The notes: generated by a model not told the origin, from the letters alone. Shown: positions 23,551 to 34,747, numbered from the stretch's first letter. The stretch: 35,248 nt of DNA from Phycisphaerae bacterium (GCA_017993835.1 JAGOLX010000060.1:1-35248); one strand, 5' to 3'. Numbers and translations: made by a program.

Positions 23551-24264
23551 TCACACCTCATGCTCCCGTTGCCTGGCCCGCCCGTCCACCAGCGTGACAG
23601 TCCGCTGCGCCCTGCGGGCGATCCGCTCGTCATGAGTCACCATGACGATCGTCTGGCCGGCTGTGTTGAGCGTTTCGAAAACATTTAGAATACCACTTCC
23701 TGTTGCGGAGTCAAGGTTTCCTGTCGGCTCGTCCGCCAGCAGCAGCTTGGGCTGGTTCATCAGGGCCCTGCCGATGGCGACCCGCTGTCGCTCGCCGCCC
23801 GACAATTGGTACGGCTTGTGCGCGGCGCGGTCCCGCAGGCCCAACTGGTCGAGCAACTCCTCGGCCCGCTTGCGAACGGCCCGCCGGCCCGTCAGCCAAC
23901 CCACCACGCTGCGGGAAACCATGGCCGGCAACAGAACGTTCTCCAACACACTTAGTTCGTCCAACAGGTGGTAGAACTGAAACACGAAGCCGACCCGCTC
24001 GTTGCGGAACTGGTTCATCTCGCGAGCGCCGACGTGGTTCAGATCGCGTCCGTTGAAGCGGATGACGCCCTTATCGGGCCTGTCCAGGCCGCCCAGGATG
24101 TGGAGAAACGTGCTCTTGCCGCTGCCGGAGGCCCCGATGATGGCGACGAATTCCCCTTCCTTCACGGCCAGATCCGCCCCTTTCAGGACGTTGACCCGCG
24201 TCGCCCCCATGCGATAGGACTTGTGGATGCTCTCGGCTTTCAAAATCACAGGCAACTGGCTCAT
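23551..24264 (-). CDS. lolD: Lipoprotein-releasing ABC transporter ATP-binding protein LolD
   Basis: Protein of 237 residues. Walker A GASGSGKST, Q-loop VGFVFQFYHLLDELSVLENV, ABC signature LSGGERQRVAIGRAL, Walker B KLLLADEPTGNLDS and H-loop VMVTHDE are all intact. The FQFYHLL segment and the MacB/LolD-type spacing fit the LolD group. With the two permeases encoded directly upstream it should form an inner-membrane complex that extracts lipoproteins and hands them to a periplasmic carrier. The 60-base gap to the permease and two-base gap to ilvE indicate co-transcription. Confidence 0.92.
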   Translation of the reverse strand: MSQLPVILKAESIHKSYRMGATRVNVLKGADLAVKEGEFVAIIGASGSGKSTFLHILGGLDRPDKGVIRFNGRDLNHVGAREMNQFRNERVGFVFQFYHLLDELSVLENVLLPAMVSRSVVGWLTGRRAVRKRAEELLDQLGLRDRAAHKPYQLSGGERQRVAIGRALMNQPKLLLADEPTGNLDSATGSGILNVFETLNTAGQTIVMVTHDERIARRAQRTVTLVDGRARQREHEV

Positions 24265-24325
24265 GGACCCTCTGCTGGTGTCGTAGTATCGAATTCCTTA
24301 TCGCAACGCCGGGATCTCGTCAAGC

Positions 24326-25675
24326 CTACGTCCGTTGAGCATGGAGCGTTTCCACCGGGCGAAGCCGGGCGGCCAGGTAGCTCGGGACCAGGGCCCCCAC
24401 GACGCAAGCCGCAATCGCGCTGGCTACGATCACCGCGACGATGCGAGGCTCGATCCGACTGGGGATGTCGCCGATCGCGTAGATCGTGCGGTCCCATAAC
24501 TGCCACCCGAAATGCTCGTAGAGCCACTGCTCGATCCGATTGATCTCCGCCAGGAAGAGCCACCCTACGAGGGTTCCCACGGACGAGCCGATCAGTCCCA
24601 CGCTGAAGGCGAACCCGCAGAACAGCGACAGAACGCTCGCGTTCGACGCGCCCACGCTCTTGAGAATCCCGATGTCCTTTTTCTTGTTGGTGATAATCAT
24701 GTAGAAGACCACGAAGACGATGAAGACCGTGGTGACCCCGACCAGGACGAACATCAGGCTCAGCAAGGCCTGCTCTTTCTCCATGGGAGCGATGAACGCC
24801 CGTCGGTATCTCTTCCAGTCCTGCACGGTCACGGTGTCCAGAAGCCCGCTGTGGAGCGTGCCGGCCCGGTCCTGTTTGAACCGGTTCCAGAGTTCGGCCA
24901 CTCGTCGCGTGCCCTCGGAGACGCCGACTTCCGGCCGAAACCGGATGTAGATGGCGCTGACCCGTTTGCCCGCCTCGTTCATGCACAGCATCTGCGCCTG
25001 CTTGAGGGGGATGTACACGAGCGAACCGTCCACCCGGGCGATCCCCGAGTGGGAGAAATCGCTGCAGCGGAATCCCTGGGTCGTCACCGGGTTGCTTCCC
25101 GCTCCGGCGGGGGCGCCCTTGGCGTTGAGAGGGAAGCACGTCAGGCGGATGGTCAGCAGCGGCGGCTGAACGCCGTACTTGTACCGCCCCCAGTCGTCCT
25201 GCAGATTGACCACGTCGGAACCCCAGACGCTGCCAAGGGCGTTCGGGTCGCCGCTCAGCGAGAATGCATTCTCCGGCTGGTCCGCCCGAAAGTGCAGGGT
25301 CCGCGCAAAACTCGTCGTCCGGCTGTGTAGAACCGGATCGATCCCCAGGATCTCCACGCCGAACTGTCTGTTGCCGTAGTTGATGATCGTCATCAACGCG
25401 TAGTTCCGCACGACGGGCGACGCCCCCGCGACAAACCCCGACTGATCCAGGATACCCAGGAACTCGTCGTAGTACGGGAACCCGACCAGCGAATCGGTCC
25501 CGACGATGCAGTCGCCGACGAAGTCGTGGTTCTTCTGCTTGAACTCCCCGACCAAGCCAGCCATCACGGTCATGACCACGACCACGATGAAGACGCACAG
25601 CGCGACAGCCGCGATCGCGAAATGCGTGATCCGTCGTTTCACCAGATACCGGATTGTCAGGATCAGCTTGTACAA
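24326..25675 (-). CDS. LolC/LolE-type lipoprotein-releasing permease, second copy
   Basis: Protein of 449 residues with the FtsX/LolE topology. TM1 is near residues 18-42 (THFAIAAVALCVFIVVVVMT), followed by a large periplasmic domain to about 300. Three C-terminal helices include LMFVLVGVTTVFIVFVVFYM, the GILKSVGASNASVLSLF coupling region and VAVIVASAIAACVVGALVPS. The ending SYLAARLRPVETLHAQRT is typical. AAGGAA precedes the ATG. It shares plan and scattered identity with the neighbour at 25709, suggesting a LolC-LolE heterodimer served by LolD. Confidence 0.88.
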   Translation of the reverse strand: MYKLILTIRYLVKRRITHFAIAAVALCVFIVVVVMTVMAGLVGEFKQKNHDFVGDCIVGTDSLVGFPYYDEFLGILDQSGFVAGASPVVRNYALMTIINYGNRQFGVEILGIDPVLHSRTTSFARTLHFRADQPENAFSLSGDPNALGSVWGSDVVNLQDDWGRYKYGVQPPLLTIRLTCFPLNAKGAPAGAGSNPVTTQGFRCSDFSHSGIARVDGSLVYIPLKQAQMLCMNEAGKRVSAIYIRFRPEVGVSEGTRRVAELWNRFKQDRAGTLHSGLLDTVTVQDWKRYRRAFIAPMEKEQALLSLMFVLVGVTTVFIVFVVFYMIITNKKKDIGILKSVGASNASVLSLFCGFAFSVGLIGSSVGTLVGWLFLAEINRIEQWLYEHFGWQLWDRTIYAIGDIPSRIEPRIVAVIVASAIAACVVGALVPSYLAARLRPVETLHAQRT

Positions 25676-25708
25676 GACCGTTCCTTCAGAGCCATCTGGG
25701 GAACTCCG

Positions 25709-27055
25709 CTATTCATATCGCAACACCTCGACCGGCCGGGTCCGGGCCGCAACGAAGGCGGGGATCAGGGCTCCCAGGGCAGCCGCCAGAACGGCCAGTG
25801 CCACGATGGGCAGCGCCCCGGCCCAGTCCACCTCGTTGGGGATCTTGTCGAACATGTAAACGCTGCTCTTCCAGAGCTTCAAGCCAAAGAGAACGCGGAT
25901 CCACCCTTCGACGGTGTTGATGTTCCGCGTGATGGCGTATCCGAGCACGGTCCCGATCCCCGACCCCACGACGCCCACGGAGACCCCGAAACCCAGGAAC
26001 AGCCAGACCACGGAGAAACTCGACGCGCCGCAGCTCTTGATGACCGCGACGTCCCGTTGTTTGAGCTTGACCATCATGTAGAAGATGCAGAAGACCAGCA
26101 CGACGACGCTGAAACTCACGACGCCGAAGATCACGAGCAATACGCCCATCTGCTTCTTGATCTCGGCCACATACTGGCTCTGCAACTGCTGGGCCGTGTA
26201 GACGCCGGTATCGATGATGTCGAGCGTCTTCCAGCCCAGCTCCTTCGCGACAAAATCGCCCCAGAGTTCCCGGATCTTCGTCACCGCATCCCACGGATCT
26301 GCGCCCGGCTTGAGACGGATGTTGATCTTCGTCGCCAGATCGTCCTTCCGATCGGGATACAGCTCTTCCTGGAGCGCCTTGATGGGGAGGAAGACGAAGC
26401 CGCTGTCCACGTCGTGCACTCCGCTGTAGACCACGTCAACCACGCGGAAGGAGATGATCCTCCTCTTGGGAGCCTGGTCGGGCCCGGCGGTCGAGCTCAT
26501 GGCGCCGGTCGTCACGCGAACCTGCTGGCCGACGGCGTCTTTCAGAATGGCCTGCTGATCGTACTCGTCGGTTTCTTCATCGGGCCGGCCCACCACGCCG
26601 ATTCCGACGAACCCGCCGATCTCGTCCGGCGCATCAGGCACGGTGAACGATGGCTCCGATTCGGCCTGCCCCTGGAGAAGCAGGGTCTTCTTGAATCCGG
26701 TGACTCTCGCCCTGCGGTCCGGCTGAATCCCCCAGACGCTCACCGGTCGAACGTTGCCCTGGCCCAGGTGCAACAGGCCTTCCGCGGACAACGTCGCCGA
26801 GGCCACTTCGACAACCTCCGACTGCTCCAATCGCTCCAGTAGTGCAGGGTACTTCGCAAACGCCATGTCCGGCGGCGCCACCATCATCACGTCGCCGAGC
26901 ATCTCGACGGCGCTCTGCTCGAACGCCGCAATGAATCCGGTGAACAGGCTGGCGACGACGATGAGCAGAGAGACGGACATCGCCACGGCCGCGATGCTCA
27001 GGAGGATGATCCGCCGCTTGCGAAGGTACTTCAGCCAAAGGAATAGTTTCAACAT
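25709..27055 (-). CDS. LolC/LolE-type lipoprotein-releasing permease, first copy
   Basis: Protein of 448 residues. TM1 is about residues 17-43 (LSIAAVAMSVSLLIVVASLF), followed by a periplasmic MacB-like domain. Helices near GVLLVIFGVVSFSVVVLVFC, the coupling segment DVAVIKSCGASSFSVVWLF, and ALPIVALAVLAAALGALIPA complete the fold, ending in ARTRPVEVLRYE. Only a weak ribosome binding site precedes the ATG. The 115-base gap after lysS is the largest within the cluster. It forms a set with the second permease and LolD. A general MacB-type exporter role is the alternative to lipoprotein release. Confidence 0.88.
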   Translation of the reverse strand: MLKLFLWLKYLRKRRIILLSIAAVAMSVSLLIVVASLFTGFIAAFEQSAVEMLGDVMMVAPPDMAFAKYPALLERLEQSEVVEVASATLSAEGLLHLGQGNVRPVSVWGIQPDRRARVTGFKKTLLLQGQAESEPSFTVPDAPDEIGGFVGIGVVGRPDEETDEYDQQAILKDAVGQQVRVTTGAMSSTAGPDQAPKRRIISFRVVDVVYSGVHDVDSGFVFLPIKALQEELYPDRKDDLATKINIRLKPGADPWDAVTKIRELWGDFVAKELGWKTLDIIDTGVYTAQQLQSQYVAEIKKQMGVLLVIFGVVSFSVVVLVFCIFYMMVKLKQRDVAVIKSCGASSFSVVWLFLGFGVSVGVVGSGIGTVLGYAITRNINTVEGWIRVLFGLKLWKSSVYMFDKIPNEVDWAGALPIVALAVLAAALGALIPAFVAARTRPVEVLRYE

Positions 27056-27170
27056 GCGCGTTCACGACCGCCGCACAAAAGGCTCGTGTTGCGTGGCACG
27101 CCCGGACGCCGCGGGAGCGTATCCTTCGGTGCTGCCCAGCGCGCCCGCGGCAGCAACACCGCAAGCGCAA

Positions 27171-28637
<1,467 letters not shown>

Positions 28638-28666
28638 ACTCGTGCTCCCGAGGAATGCGAGAGTCC

Positions 28667-30976
28667 TCAATTCGCGGCCTGTGCGCCCACTTCGATCAAC
28701 TTCGTCCTGGCGATCAGCGTCCCGACGGCTAACTGGGGGTCCGCCGCAAGCGTCTGTTCTACCGTGCGTTTGGTGACGGGTGTCTTGTCCGCGTTCTCCT
28801 GGCGCACCTGCACCAGCACGTCGTTGTCCCGTTGGACCAGGATCATCTCGCGCAGTTCGTCGCTGGTGAGATCCACCTTGAGATCGGGCCCGACCCCCCA
28901 GTCCTTGCGTCCTTCCTTCTCGACCTCTTCGCGGCTCTTGACCCGCTGGCCCGAAGGCAGGTGGTAGTAGGCCATGGTGTACTTCAGTTGCGCCCCGCCG
29001 CCAGGGTAGTGGGTGATACCCTGAACGCTGCCCTTGCCGTGGGTCCGGGTCCCGACGAGAACCGCCCGCTCATGCTTGTCGTCCCCCAGCGCGCCGGCCA
29101 CGATCTCCGAGGCGCTCGCCGAAGTGGAGTTGATCAGGATCACCAGCGGATAATCCGGGTGCGTCTTGCGACGGTGGGCGTATTCATACTGGGGAATCAC
29201 GCCCGACTTGGGCTGCGTGCGAACGATCAGCCCCTCGCTGAGGAATTTGTCGCAGATGTCCACGGCGCTGTCCAGGAGGCCACCCGTGTTGAAACGAAGG
29301 TCCAGGATCAGGGCCCGCAGTCCCTGTGATTCCAGGGTCTTGAGGACCTCTTCGAAATCTGCGGCCGTCTCGCCGGAGAAGCTGGTGAGTCGGACATAGC
29401 CGATCCGCTCGGTTTCATCGATCAGATATCGCCAGTTCCCGTCGGCCGCCCGTTGCCAGCCTCGGACGGTGGGAACCACGATCTTGTCCCGCGTGATCGT
29501 GATCTCCTCGGCGACCTCCGCGCCCCGACGTCGAACCGACAGGTTGACCGTGGTGCCCTTGGGCCCGGTGATCTTCTTGACCGCACAGTTCAAGCTCATG
29601 TCCTTGGTGGGGATGCCGTCGACCTTCTCGATGACGTCGCCGGCATCGAGGCCGGCACGATAGGCCGGCGTGTCCGGCAGCAGACTGCCCACGGTCAACA
29701 GCCCCTTGGGCTTGGTGATCTCGATGCCGATCCCGCTGAACTCGTTCGTCATCATCTTCTCGAAGTCCGGCACCTGCTGCGGCCACTCGATCACCGTGTA
29801 GGGATCGAGCGTCGCCAGGGCGGCCTCCGTGAAATGGGCGATCAGCGGCTGCTGAGGAAACTCCACCGTGCTGTCGTTCAAGACGAGCACCTTGTCCAGG
29901 ATGGCGAGGAAATCCTCCTTGGAGAACTTGCCCGTGGCCGTCTCGACCTCCCGGCGAAGTCCGGCCAGGGCAGCGGACCATGCGGCCACCTCGTCCGGCT
30001 CAGGCGGTTTCATGGAATTGGCGTCGCTCGGGTCGCTCTTGCGGGCGAACTCAACCGCGAGCACCTCGGCCAGAAGGTCGCATCGCCGGATCGCCTTCAG
30101 AGCCATCTGCGGGTAGTCGATCTCGTTGACGTAGTGGAGACTTAGGACATCCATGGCCCTCGTCAGCATCCGCTTCTCGATGCCCTCATACCGTTCCTTG
30201 CGGGATTCACATGGGCTATCCTGGAACGACACCGCGATGGCGGCCCGATCCAGAAGGCCCTCCGCATAGTCGGTGTAGCCTTTGTTGTTCGGATCGATCA
30301 CACCAAGCCAGTAGAAGTAGCTCGTGTAGGCGTCGAGCCACTTGCCCTTGGCCTCCAGGAGCGTGCTGCGGTCCACAGCGGTCTGCAAGGCCCTCTGGAC
30401 GAATGGGTCGGAAAGCAGCTCGGCCTTCTGCTGACTGCTGGCGAATTCCTCCGCGCGGGCAATGACCGCCAGGACATCCGGGAGGTCGTTCGGTTCGTTG
30501 GCGTCGCGGACCTGGGCGCCTTCAGCGGGGCCTTCATCCCATTCGGCAGCGATGATCCGATCGGGTCTTTCCAGCGCGCCGGAGGACCTCAATCGATTCA
30601 GTTCCGCCAGTTGTTTCTCGAAGGCCGCTTCTCGGGCTGCTCTGCGGCTGGCGTCGATCTGACTATACCGACCGATGATCCCGGCCAGTTGTTGAACTCC
30701 GGGCTTCGCGGAGGCTTCCGCTTCCGCGGCGAGCCGTCGGGCCTCGTCGAACTGCCCTTGATAGATCAACCGACAGGCGGCCACGACCGAATCGACCGAC
30801 GCAGACGCCTCGGACGCAGCAGGCAACGCCACGTTGTTCGCGGACGCGACGCGCGCGACTTCCGCCATCTCGGCGCGGGCCGAGCAACTGTAGCTGCCGA
30901 ACCACGACGTAAGCACGATGCCCGCGCCGCAGGAAAACAGCAGGTAGAACAGCACTCGGCCACTTCGACTACCCAT
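28667..30976 (-). CDS. S41-family C-terminal processing peptidase with PDZ domain
   Basis: Protein of 769 residues, long for the family. One N-terminal membrane helix or signal (about 8-32, LFYLLFSCGAGIVLTSWFGS) is followed by a helical, charged region of about 350 residues of unknown role. A PDZ domain follows (about 420-500, GIGIEITKPKGLLTVGSLLP and AYRAGLDAGDVIEKVDGIPT). The S41 catalytic domain has NSTSASASEIVAGALGDD and RTHGKGSVQ. The Ser (about 623) and Lys (about 648) are 25 residues apart, as in Ctp/Prc proteases. It should cleave periplasmic or envelope proteins. ATG 30976 is chosen for AGGGA six bases before it; the upstream open frame translates a repeat. Confidence 0.9.
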   Translation of the reverse strand: MGSRSGRVLFYLLFSCGAGIVLTSWFGSYSCSARAEMAEVARVASANNVALPAASEASASVDSVVAACRLIYQGQFDEARRLAAEAEASAKPGVQQLAGIIGRYSQIDASRRAAREAAFEKQLAELNRLRSSGALERPDRIIAAEWDEGPAEGAQVRDANEPNDLPDVLAVIARAEEFASSQQKAELLSDPFVQRALQTAVDRSTLLEAKGKWLDAYTSYFYWLGVIDPNNKGYTDYAEGLLDRAAIAVSFQDSPCESRKERYEGIEKRMLTRAMDVLSLHYVNEIDYPQMALKAIRRCDLLAEVLAVEFARKSDPSDANSMKPPEPDEVAAWSAALAGLRREVETATGKFSKEDFLAILDKVLVLNDSTVEFPQQPLIAHFTEAALATLDPYTVIEWPQQVPDFEKMMTNEFSGIGIEITKPKGLLTVGSLLPDTPAYRAGLDAGDVIEKVDGIPTKDMSLNCAVKKITGPKGTTVNLSVRRRGAEVAEEITITRDKIVVPTVRGWQRAADGNWRYLIDETERIGYVRLTSFSGETAADFEEVLKTLESQGLRALILDLRFNTGGLLDSAVDICDKFLSEGLIVRTQPKSGVIPQYEYAHRRKTHPDYPLVILINSTSASASEIVAGALGDDKHERAVLVGTRTHGKGSVQGITHYPGGGAQLKYTMAYYHLPSGQRVKSREEVEKEGRKDWGVGPDLKVDLTSDELREMILVQRDNDVLVQVRQENADKTPVTKRTVEQTLAADPQLAVGTLIARTKLIEVGAQAAN

Positions 30977-31046
30977 AGTCAATCCCTTGCCCTTCAGAAC
31001 AGGTCTGCTTGGTCTGCGCGACTCCAACGAACCGCTCCTTTCAACA

Positions 31047-31094
31047 TTGATTATGGATGACTGATGATGAATGACCTCAATCATCCATAATCAA
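31047..31094. repeat. Perfect 14-base inverted repeat between fba and the protease gene
   Basis: Arms TTGATTATGGATGA (31047-31060) and TCATCCATAATCAA (31081-31094) with a 20-base loop, AT-rich against a GC-rich background. It lies just after the aldolase stop on the minus strand and could end or stabilise that transcript, but no U-tract follows. The wording resembles the repeat at 12115-12188. Confidence 0.78.
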
Positions 31095-31103
31095 CTATCA
31101 ATC

Positions 31104-32048
31104 CTACAGGCACTCCTTGGCCTTGCCGGCACAGCCGAGCACGTGGAGCTTGTGGCGGACCATCTCGCGAATCGCATCGCGACCGGGGGCCAGGTACTTA
31201 CGCGGGTCGAACTCGCCGGGTTTCTCGGCAAAGACCTGACGGATCTTGGCAGTCAGCGCCATGCGCAGGTCCGTATCGATGTTCACCTTGCAGATGGCCA
31301 TCTTCGACGCCTTGGTGATCATATCCTCGGGAACGCCCATCGAGCCCGGCATCTTGCCGCCGTACTTGTTGATCAGATCGCGAAACTCCGGCAGCACGCT
31401 GCTGGACCCGTGCATCACGAGCGGGTAGCCCGGCATCATCTTGCCGATCTTCTCGATCACGTCGAACGCCAGCTTCGGCGCCGTCTTGAACTTGTATGCG
31501 CCGTGGCTCGTTCCGCAGGCGATGGCCAGGGAGTCGCAGCCGCTCTTCTTCACGAACTCGACCGCCTGGTCCGGATCGGCGATGTGCTTGCCGACGTCAT
31601 CGACGCCGACCACATCCTCTTCGATCCCGCCCAACTGGCCCAGCTCGGCCTCGACGACCACGCCGCGAGGATGGGCATATTCCACGACCTTCTTGGTGAT
31701 CGCGATGTTCTCTTCGAAAGGCAGATGGGAACCGTCGTACATCACGGAGGTGAACCCGTCATCGATGAACTGTTTGCAGGTCTCGAACGTGTCGCCATGA
31801 TCGAGATGAATGGCAATCGGGATGTCCGGGTTCTCCGCAACGGCCACGTTGATGATGGCCTTGAGGTAGCTGTTCTTGGCGTACTCGCGGGCGCCGCGGG
31901 AGATCTGCAGGATCAGGGGGGCCTTCTCCTGGGCGATTGCCTCGACGATGCCCTGCGTGATCTCCATGTTGTTGACGTTGAAGGCGCCGACGGCATACCC
32001 ATTCTTGTACGCCATCTGGAACATCTTTTTCGTGCTGACTAACGGCAT
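31104..32048 (-). CDS. fba: Class II fructose-bisphosphate aldolase
   Basis: Protein of 314 residues. It cleaves fructose 1,6-bisphosphate to the two triose phosphates, using a divalent metal. Evidence: GYAVGAFNVNNMEITQGIVE, the catalytic Asp and metal His in IHLDHGDTFETC (D83, H84), VVEAELGQLGGIEEDVVG, the metal His in CGTSHGAYKF, the second in PLVMHGSSSV, and the phosphate-binding NIDTDLRMALT. It fits the class IIB group found in many anaerobes. Start 32048 has a perfect AAGGAG; the frame opens further to 32138. A promoter candidate lies within 100 bases upstream. Confidence 0.95.
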   Translation of the reverse strand: MPLVSTKKMFQMAYKNGYAVGAFNVNNMEITQGIVEAIAQEKAPLILQISRGAREYAKNSYLKAIINVAVAENPDIPIAIHLDHGDTFETCKQFIDDGFTSVMYDGSHLPFEENIAITKKVVEYAHPRGVVVEAELGQLGGIEEDVVGVDDVGKHIADPDQAVEFVKKSGCDSLAIACGTSHGAYKFKTAPKLAFDVIEKIGKMMPGYPLVMHGSSSVLPEFRDLINKYGGKMPGSMGVPEDMITKASKMAICKVNIDTDLRMALTAKIRQVFAEKPGEFDPRKYLAPGRDAIREMVRHKLHVLGCAGKAKECL

Positions 32049-32077
32049 AATCTGCTCCTTATCAAACCATCGACTCT

Positions 32078-32094
32078 GTCGCCACCCTGGCGAC
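32078..32094 (-). other. Small stem-loop in the fba leader
   Basis: Perfect seven-base stem GTCGCCA / TGGCGAC with a three-base loop, between the candidate promoter and the fba ribosome binding site. Confidence 0.4.
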
Positions 32095-32109
32095 CTCGGC
32101 TTCCACGAC

Positions 32110-32138
32110 AGGATACCGGGAACATTGTTTATACTCAA
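32110..32138 (-). promoter_or_regulatory. Candidate promoter for fba
   Basis: Minus-strand TTGAGT (32133-32138), a 17-base spacer and TATCCT (32110-32115). The start would be near 32103, giving a leader of about 55 bases with a small hairpin. Confidence 0.42.
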
Positions 32139-32192
32139 GACCTCTTCCGGAGTCCAGTCCCGTTTACAGTCTGCCCGCCTTGCCCATCCCGA

Positions 32193-34697
32193 CTAATAGT
32201 ACACGTCCGACGCCCCCAGCTCCATGTATCTTCGCAGCCCAATCGCCAGTTCGCCCACCCCCTCGGGCCACAGACTGAGCACGATGCTCTGCTCGTCCAC
32301 CGATTCGTCCACACTGAACGTCAGGGCCAGATTCATCCGGTGGTACTTGCGGATGAGTGTTGCATCCGTTCGCACGTTCACGCCATAGTCGAAGTCGAAC
32401 TGTTCCGCGAGAACCACGGTGTATCGGGGATCGAGCACATAAGTCGCGGCGAAGGTCAGGGAGGTCGATCCCTTCTCACCCAGGGTATTATCGACATTTC
32501 GCAGGTATCGGCTTCCCACATAATAGGTCAAATTCGGCCAGCACAGGCGGGAGAAGCCCACATCAAACTGCTCCACGATCCCGTTCTGCATATCGTAGTA
32601 CAGATCGCTCAGAATGCTGGTCGTATCGGTCAGTCGCAGGACCATCTCCGTGCTGGCGTAGTTCTGCCGGGGCCCGAACCGGCCGGTGCTCCTGCGGTCC
32701 AGCGGCGGGATCATGCGCCCGTCCCGGTTGACCAGGGGAATGAAGGGCTCGTTCCAGAGAATCCGGTCCGGCCCGGCCTCCTCGTCGCTCGAATCCGCCA
32801 CCCAGACGAAATCGGTGTCCAATTCGAGCCAATCGACCGTCCGGCGGCGGTCCGCAGGACCCCGTTTCGTCTGAAACCGCTGGGAGATCCCAAAATCCAG
32901 AGTATCCCGCTGTTCTGCCACCACGTCGCTCTCGACGTACGTAACCGCCGTGAGGCTCGGCCGGATCACGTGCCGAAGCTGGTGGAGATCCCACAGACGC
33001 GACTCGACGTCCGGATACACACACCAGAACGGCTGCATCGACATGCGAATGCCCGCCTCGCCGATTCCGATGGCGTCTTCGTTCTCGACGGCGTCGTCGT
33101 CCAGATCGGATCGGAAGCCGGCAGCGTCCTCATACCCGAATGTTCCGGCCACAAAAGGCACGATCTTCATCGCGCCCGCCGCCAGCGGCAGGTCCAGCTC
33201 GTTGCGGGTCCCGGTAAACGTGAAGTAGTCGTCCGGCTCGTTCATCGCGTTGTCCGGATCGTAGCGATACCGGTACCGGCTCACCTGGTTGTCGCTGAAG
33301 AACGTCAGGCGGTCATTGAGCAGGGACTGGCTCATCAGGTGGTACTCCGCCGTCGGCAGCTCCTCCACCTGGTCCATGAAGTCGTTGATTCGGGTCTTGC
33401 CGAGGAGCGAAAGCCCCCAGTTGTCCTGGATGCGCTTGAGATAGAGCAGCGTTTCCTGCTCCTTGCCCACGTTGAACTCCGACCGGTAAAACTGCTCCAG
33501 GAAGTTCTCGTCCGAGAGGTAGGCGATCTCCGCGGTCACCTGCCACTTGTAGGGCAGGTAGTGCCGGTGGCGGAGCTGGAAGATGCCTCGCGTCTCCTCG
33601 GGAACCGCGATGTCCTTGCGGGTCCGGCTCAGACGGTCCTCGCCCTGATCTTCGATGAGGTAGCCGAGCACCGAGCCGAAGTAGTTCTCCCTCTCATAGC
33701 TGAGATCGACGCCACCGCCGATCCCGCGGTCGCCATAGTAGTCGACGTCTATCGAGGCGTCAGTCCCCTCCGGCTGCCGCAACCCCAGGAGCCGGCTCAA
33801 CCACCAGCGCGTCTCGACCGACGTCCCATAAGTGCTGTTGTGGCCCACGTGAACGCTGCGGATCGGGAGTTCCGAGATCTGCCGATCGCCGTACACCCGG
33901 CGCAGGCCCAGCAGAGTGGTGTTTCCAGCCTTGAGCTTGACGTCCCGCAGTTGGACCTCGAAGCGGCTCTCCGGGAAGACTCCCTGCGGTTCAGCCGTCA
34001 GTTGCCTGTCCACGACGCGGATCTTGGCGGCCTGGAGCGACACTTGCGGCGTCCAGAACTCGCTCGTCGTCAGCGCGATGTCCTCAGCCTCGAACGTGTC
34101 TTCCCCGACCTGGCGAAGCTCCCCCGCCCACACGTAGATCGGCACGTTCCGCGACGGATCGAAGCTCTTCATCACCACCTTGCGAGCCAGCGCCTTCTTG
34201 TTTCGCAGGTCGTAGTACAACTGTTCGGCGCGGATCGTGCGATGCCCCTGGGTCAGGAGCACGTCGCCCGACACGTAGATCGCGGTCACCCCCTTTTCCT
34301 GGACCGCGGTCGGCCCCCGCTCCGGGCGCTTGCCATCGGTCGCGACGCGCCAGACGACCAGGTTATCCGCCTGCAATTCAATCGGGTCCCTGTACTCGCC
34401 CTGGTCGTTCGGCTCCTGCCACCAGACGTACCATCTGCCGCTGAAGGTGATGATCTCCACGTCGCCTTCGGATGTGCTCTGGACCTTCGGCGTGACCTCC
34501 GTCATCGGGCTGATACTGACCGTGTACCCCGCGGCCGGCCTGTCCAACCGCGTTTCTCGCGGCGCAGCAGGAACGCTCCCCGGGGTCTCCTGGGACAACC
34601 GATCCTTCGGGTCCTCGCCGCGTGCGCCCGTCAGTCCGGACGCCAACAGCAGCACACCCATCAATAGCGTTCCATACTGCATATCGGCGAGTATCAT
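32193..34697 (-). CDS. lptD: LptD/OstA-like outer-membrane LPS assembly protein
   Basis: Protein of 834 residues with a signal peptide (about 1-26). The N-terminal part (about 60-250) is OstA/LptA-like: EIITFSGRWYVWW, IELQADNLVVWR, VTAIYVSGDVLLTQGHRTIR and RAEQLYYDLRNKKALARKVV. The rest (about 280-834) is rich in long beta strands with aromatic ends, e.g. GVDLSYERENYFGSVLGYLI and RGIFQLRHRHYLPYKWQVTA, ending near VGELAIGLRRYMEL. This is the LptD layout, a large barrel that inserts LPS into the outer leaflet. The fit is by architecture; a bespoke planctomycete-type LptD homologue is the likeliest identity. GAGGAA abuts the first ATG; ATG 34682 is the alternative. Confidence 0.8.
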   Translation of the reverse strand: MILADMQYGTLLMGVLLLASGLTGARGEDPKDRLSQETPGSVPAAPRETRLDRPAAGYTVSISPMTEVTPKVQSTSEGDVEIITFSGRWYVWWQEPNDQGEYRDPIELQADNLVVWRVATDGKRPERGPTAVQEKGVTAIYVSGDVLLTQGHRTIRAEQLYYDLRNKKALARKVVMKSFDPSRNVPIYVWAGELRQVGEDTFEAEDIALTTSEFWTPQVSLQAAKIRVVDRQLTAEPQGVFPESRFEVQLRDVKLKAGNTTLLGLRRVYGDRQISELPIRSVHVGHNSTYGTSVETRWWLSRLLGLRQPEGTDASIDVDYYGDRGIGGGVDLSYERENYFGSVLGYLIEDQGEDRLSRTRKDIAVPEETRGIFQLRHRHYLPYKWQVTAEIAYLSDENFLEQFYRSEFNVGKEQETLLYLKRIQDNWGLSLLGKTRINDFMDQVEELPTAEYHLMSQSLLNDRLTFFSDNQVSRYRYRYDPDNAMNEPDDYFTFTGTRNELDLPLAAGAMKIVPFVAGTFGYEDAAGFRSDLDDDAVENEDAIGIGEAGIRMSMQPFWCVYPDVESRLWDLHQLRHVIRPSLTAVTYVESDVVAEQRDTLDFGISQRFQTKRGPADRRRTVDWLELDTDFVWVADSSDEEAGPDRILWNEPFIPLVNRDGRMIPPLDRRSTGRFGPRQNYASTEMVLRLTDTTSILSDLYYDMQNGIVEQFDVGFSRLCWPNLTYYVGSRYLRNVDNTLGEKGSTSLTFAATYVLDPRYTVVLAEQFDFDYGVNVRTDATLIRKYHRMNLALTFSVDESVDEQSIVLSLWPEGVGELAIGLRRYMELGASDVYY

Positions 34698-34741
34698 TTC
34701 CTCGGCAGTCCGGGCCTCCCGCCCGGCTCGTGTTTTCGCAG

Positions 34742-34747
34742 ATTATA
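34742..34747 (-). promoter_or_regulatory. Perfect -10 element upstream of lptD
   Basis: TATAAT on the minus strand, about 45 bases before the lptD ATG. No good -35 is seen at 16-18 bases (TGGTCT at 16), so an activator or an extended contact may be needed. Confidence 0.4.

Noticed and set aside
32340-34667. Plus-strand open frame of 775 codons.
   Set aside because: Mirror of the LptD-like gene; composition rich in Arg, Val, His and Pro without motifs.
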